6,378 nucleotides of DNA from Mycoplasmatota bacterium (GTDB taxonomy: Bacteria; Bacillota_I; Bacilli_A; Izemoplasmatales; Izemoplasmataceae): positions 1 to 6,378 of the forward strand of contig DAOVWR010000069.1 in NCBI GenBank assembly GCA_030636545.1, given 5' to 3'. Below are positions 5,536 through 6,378 of this stretch, in pieces. A model generated the notes under the pieces. It had not been told where the DNA came from, searched no databases, and saw nothing but the letters and a program-made list of their open reading frames with translations. A program made the position numbers and the translations under genes. How positions within the stretch are numbered: position 1 is the stretch's first letter; each line of letters starts with the position of its first letter.

Positions 5536-6233
5536 TGAAAAAAGATTTAGTACTTTTAATAAACGGAGCCGGAACTAATGGTGCCGAATTAAAATCACTT
5601 TATAAGCAACTTGCCAAGAACGAGAAATATTTTGTTTATTACCCAGGATTCCTACCTGGCGGATTTGTAGGAGAATACTTTCCAAAATCAACACCTGTTG
5701 ATTTTGTAGAATTCATTGATGAAACAATGGAGTTAGTTAATGACGATTTTGATAAAGTTTATTTAATTGGCTACAGTTTAGGAGCTTCAACTGCGGCAAT
5801 AATGGCCGCAAGAAACGAAAGAATATCTAAATTAGTACTCATATCTCCGATAATTAAAAACCCGAATTACCGTAAATTTTTAAATGGTCTTGGGCATAGT
5901 GTATCTTACTCAAAGAACCTTACTAGAATTCAAAAGATATTTTTTAAGGAATTTATTGTAAGATTTATGCGAGTATCGAAGATCCATATTTGGCATCTTC
6001 AAATGTATTTACACTATACAAAAAGATATTTAAAAATGATTAGAACAAAAACATTAATAATTGAAACACTTAAAGATGAAATGGTCAAAAAGAAATCAAT
6101 CGATTTATTAGTAAGATCAATTGATAATGAAGTAATAAGACATTCAGTAGATTCAAGCCATTTCCTATTTTTCGATAGAGCAGTTAGAAACGATGTTATT
6201 ACGAGAATTTCGTCATATCTAGAGGAGGAATAA
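5535..6233 (+). CDS. Alpha/beta-hydrolase-fold protein encoded between pheS and pheT
   Basis: The 232-residue protein has an alpha/beta hydrolase layout. The first strand and oxyanion turn are LVLLINGAGTNG (5-16). The nucleophile elbow GYSLGAS (79-85) carries Ser81, followed by a strand KLVLISPI (99-106). A basic and aromatic lid-like region spans about 110-170. Asp181 in LKDEMV and His209 in DSSHFLFF complete a likely Ser-Asp-His triad. There is no signal peptide or clear membrane helix, so it is probably cytoplasmic. The substrate cannot be told from sequence; esterase, lipase-like or peptidase activity are all possible. Its ATG overlaps the pheS stop by one base (TAATG), and I see no Shine-Dalgarno before it, so translation probably depends on ribosomes finishing pheS. 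Its last codons contain the AGGAGG for pheT. It is thus embedded in the T-box-controlled operon. Confidence 0.9.
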   Translation: MKKDLVLLINGAGTNGAELKSLYKQLAKNEKYFVYYPGFLPGGFVGEYFPKSTPVDFVEFIDETMELVNDDFDKVYLIGYSLGASTAAIMAARNERISKLVLISPIIKNPNYRKFLNGLGHSVSYSKNLTRIQKIFFKEFIVRFMRVSKIHIWHLQMYLHYTKRYLKMIRTKTLIIETLKDEMVKKKSIDLLVRSIDNEVIRHSVDSSHFLFFDRAVRNDVITRISSYLEEE

Positions 6234-6235
6234 AA

Positions 6236-6378
6236 ATGAAGGTATCATTAAACTGGTTAAAAGAGTTAGTTGATATAAATGTAAGTATTGAAGAACTTGC
6301 AACTAAATTTAATATCCATAGTGCTGAGGTTGAAGATTTTTATAAATTAGCAGATGCCTCTAGTTTAGTAGTTGGATA
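6236..6378 (+). CDS. pheT: Phenylalanyl-tRNA synthetase beta subunit, N-terminal part (continues beyond window)
   Basis: The first 47 codons are visible. The product begins MKVSLNWLKELVDINVSIEE, the standard PheT opening (consensus roughly MkvsxxWLkeyvdi with a following 'eela' helix). HSAEVEDFYKLA comes next, at the position of the usual G-x-EVE turn, and then SSLVVG, where the tRNA-binding (EMAP-like) domain normally starts. The usual Gly before EVE is replaced, with HSA in front. AGGAGG at 6223-6228, inside the end of the hydrolase gene, lies seven bases before this ATG, and the hydrolase stop is only two bases away. The beta subunit partners PheS in the alpha2beta2 enzyme and in most bacteria carries the editing site, which is not reached in this window. 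Confidence 0.93.
   Translation, partial: MKVSLNWLKELVDINVSIEELATKFNIHSAEVEDFYKLADASSLVVG

Noticed and set aside
1..6378. CRISPR array, insertion sequence, tRNA or rRNA genes
   Set aside because: No regularly spaced repeats, no transposase-like reading frame with terminal inverted repeats, and no cloverleaf or rRNA-like sequence were found on either strand.

Overview
The window is strongly AT-rich DNA from a low-GC Bacillota- or Mollicute-like bacterium. Tryptophan is always TGG in the genes read here. All six visible stop codons are TAA or TAG, and no gene is interrupted by TGA or uses it as a sense codon. This argues against the Mycoplasma/Spiroplasma code. A phenylalanine T-box, strong AGGAGG-type ribosome binding sites and a complete two-component system would fit a lineage near Acholeplasmatales, Izemoplasmatales or Haloplasma. 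That placement is an inference from style, not a database result.

Layout: bases 1-213 hold the tail of a rightward gene for a probably secreted protein with an Ig-like C-terminal domain. A bidirectional hairpin terminator at 227-255 separates it from a converging leftward operon. That operon (read 3144 to 261) encodes an OmpR-type response regulator, its HAMP-containing histidine kinase and a small lipoprotein. Just upstream of the lipoprotein, and only there, lies a perfect tandem repeat TTTGTCA-N4-TTTGTCA (minus strand, 11-bp period) with a possible -10 element. It looks like a Pho-box-type site for an OmpR-family regulator, so the lipoprotein may be a direct output of the system it is co-transcribed with.

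The divergent intergenic region (3145-3377) carries the likely operon promoter, a 12-bp perfect palindrome, and a strong rightward terminator with no visible gene in front of it. An extended -10 promoter for an FRG-domain gene (3378-4175) follows directly. FRG proteins are poorly understood and often found in accessory regions; this one has its own promoter and sits alone between conserved units.

The right third is a phenylalanyl-tRNA synthetase operon. It has a promoter, a complete Phe-specific T-box (UUC specifier, UGGU tRNA-binding bulge, terminator), then pheS, an alpha/beta hydrolase whose start overlaps the pheS stop by one base, and the start of pheT. The hydrolase between the two synthetase subunits has an apparent Ser-Asp-His triad. 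It should be expressed when uncharged tRNA-Phe accumulates, which makes it and the FRG gene the least explained genes here.
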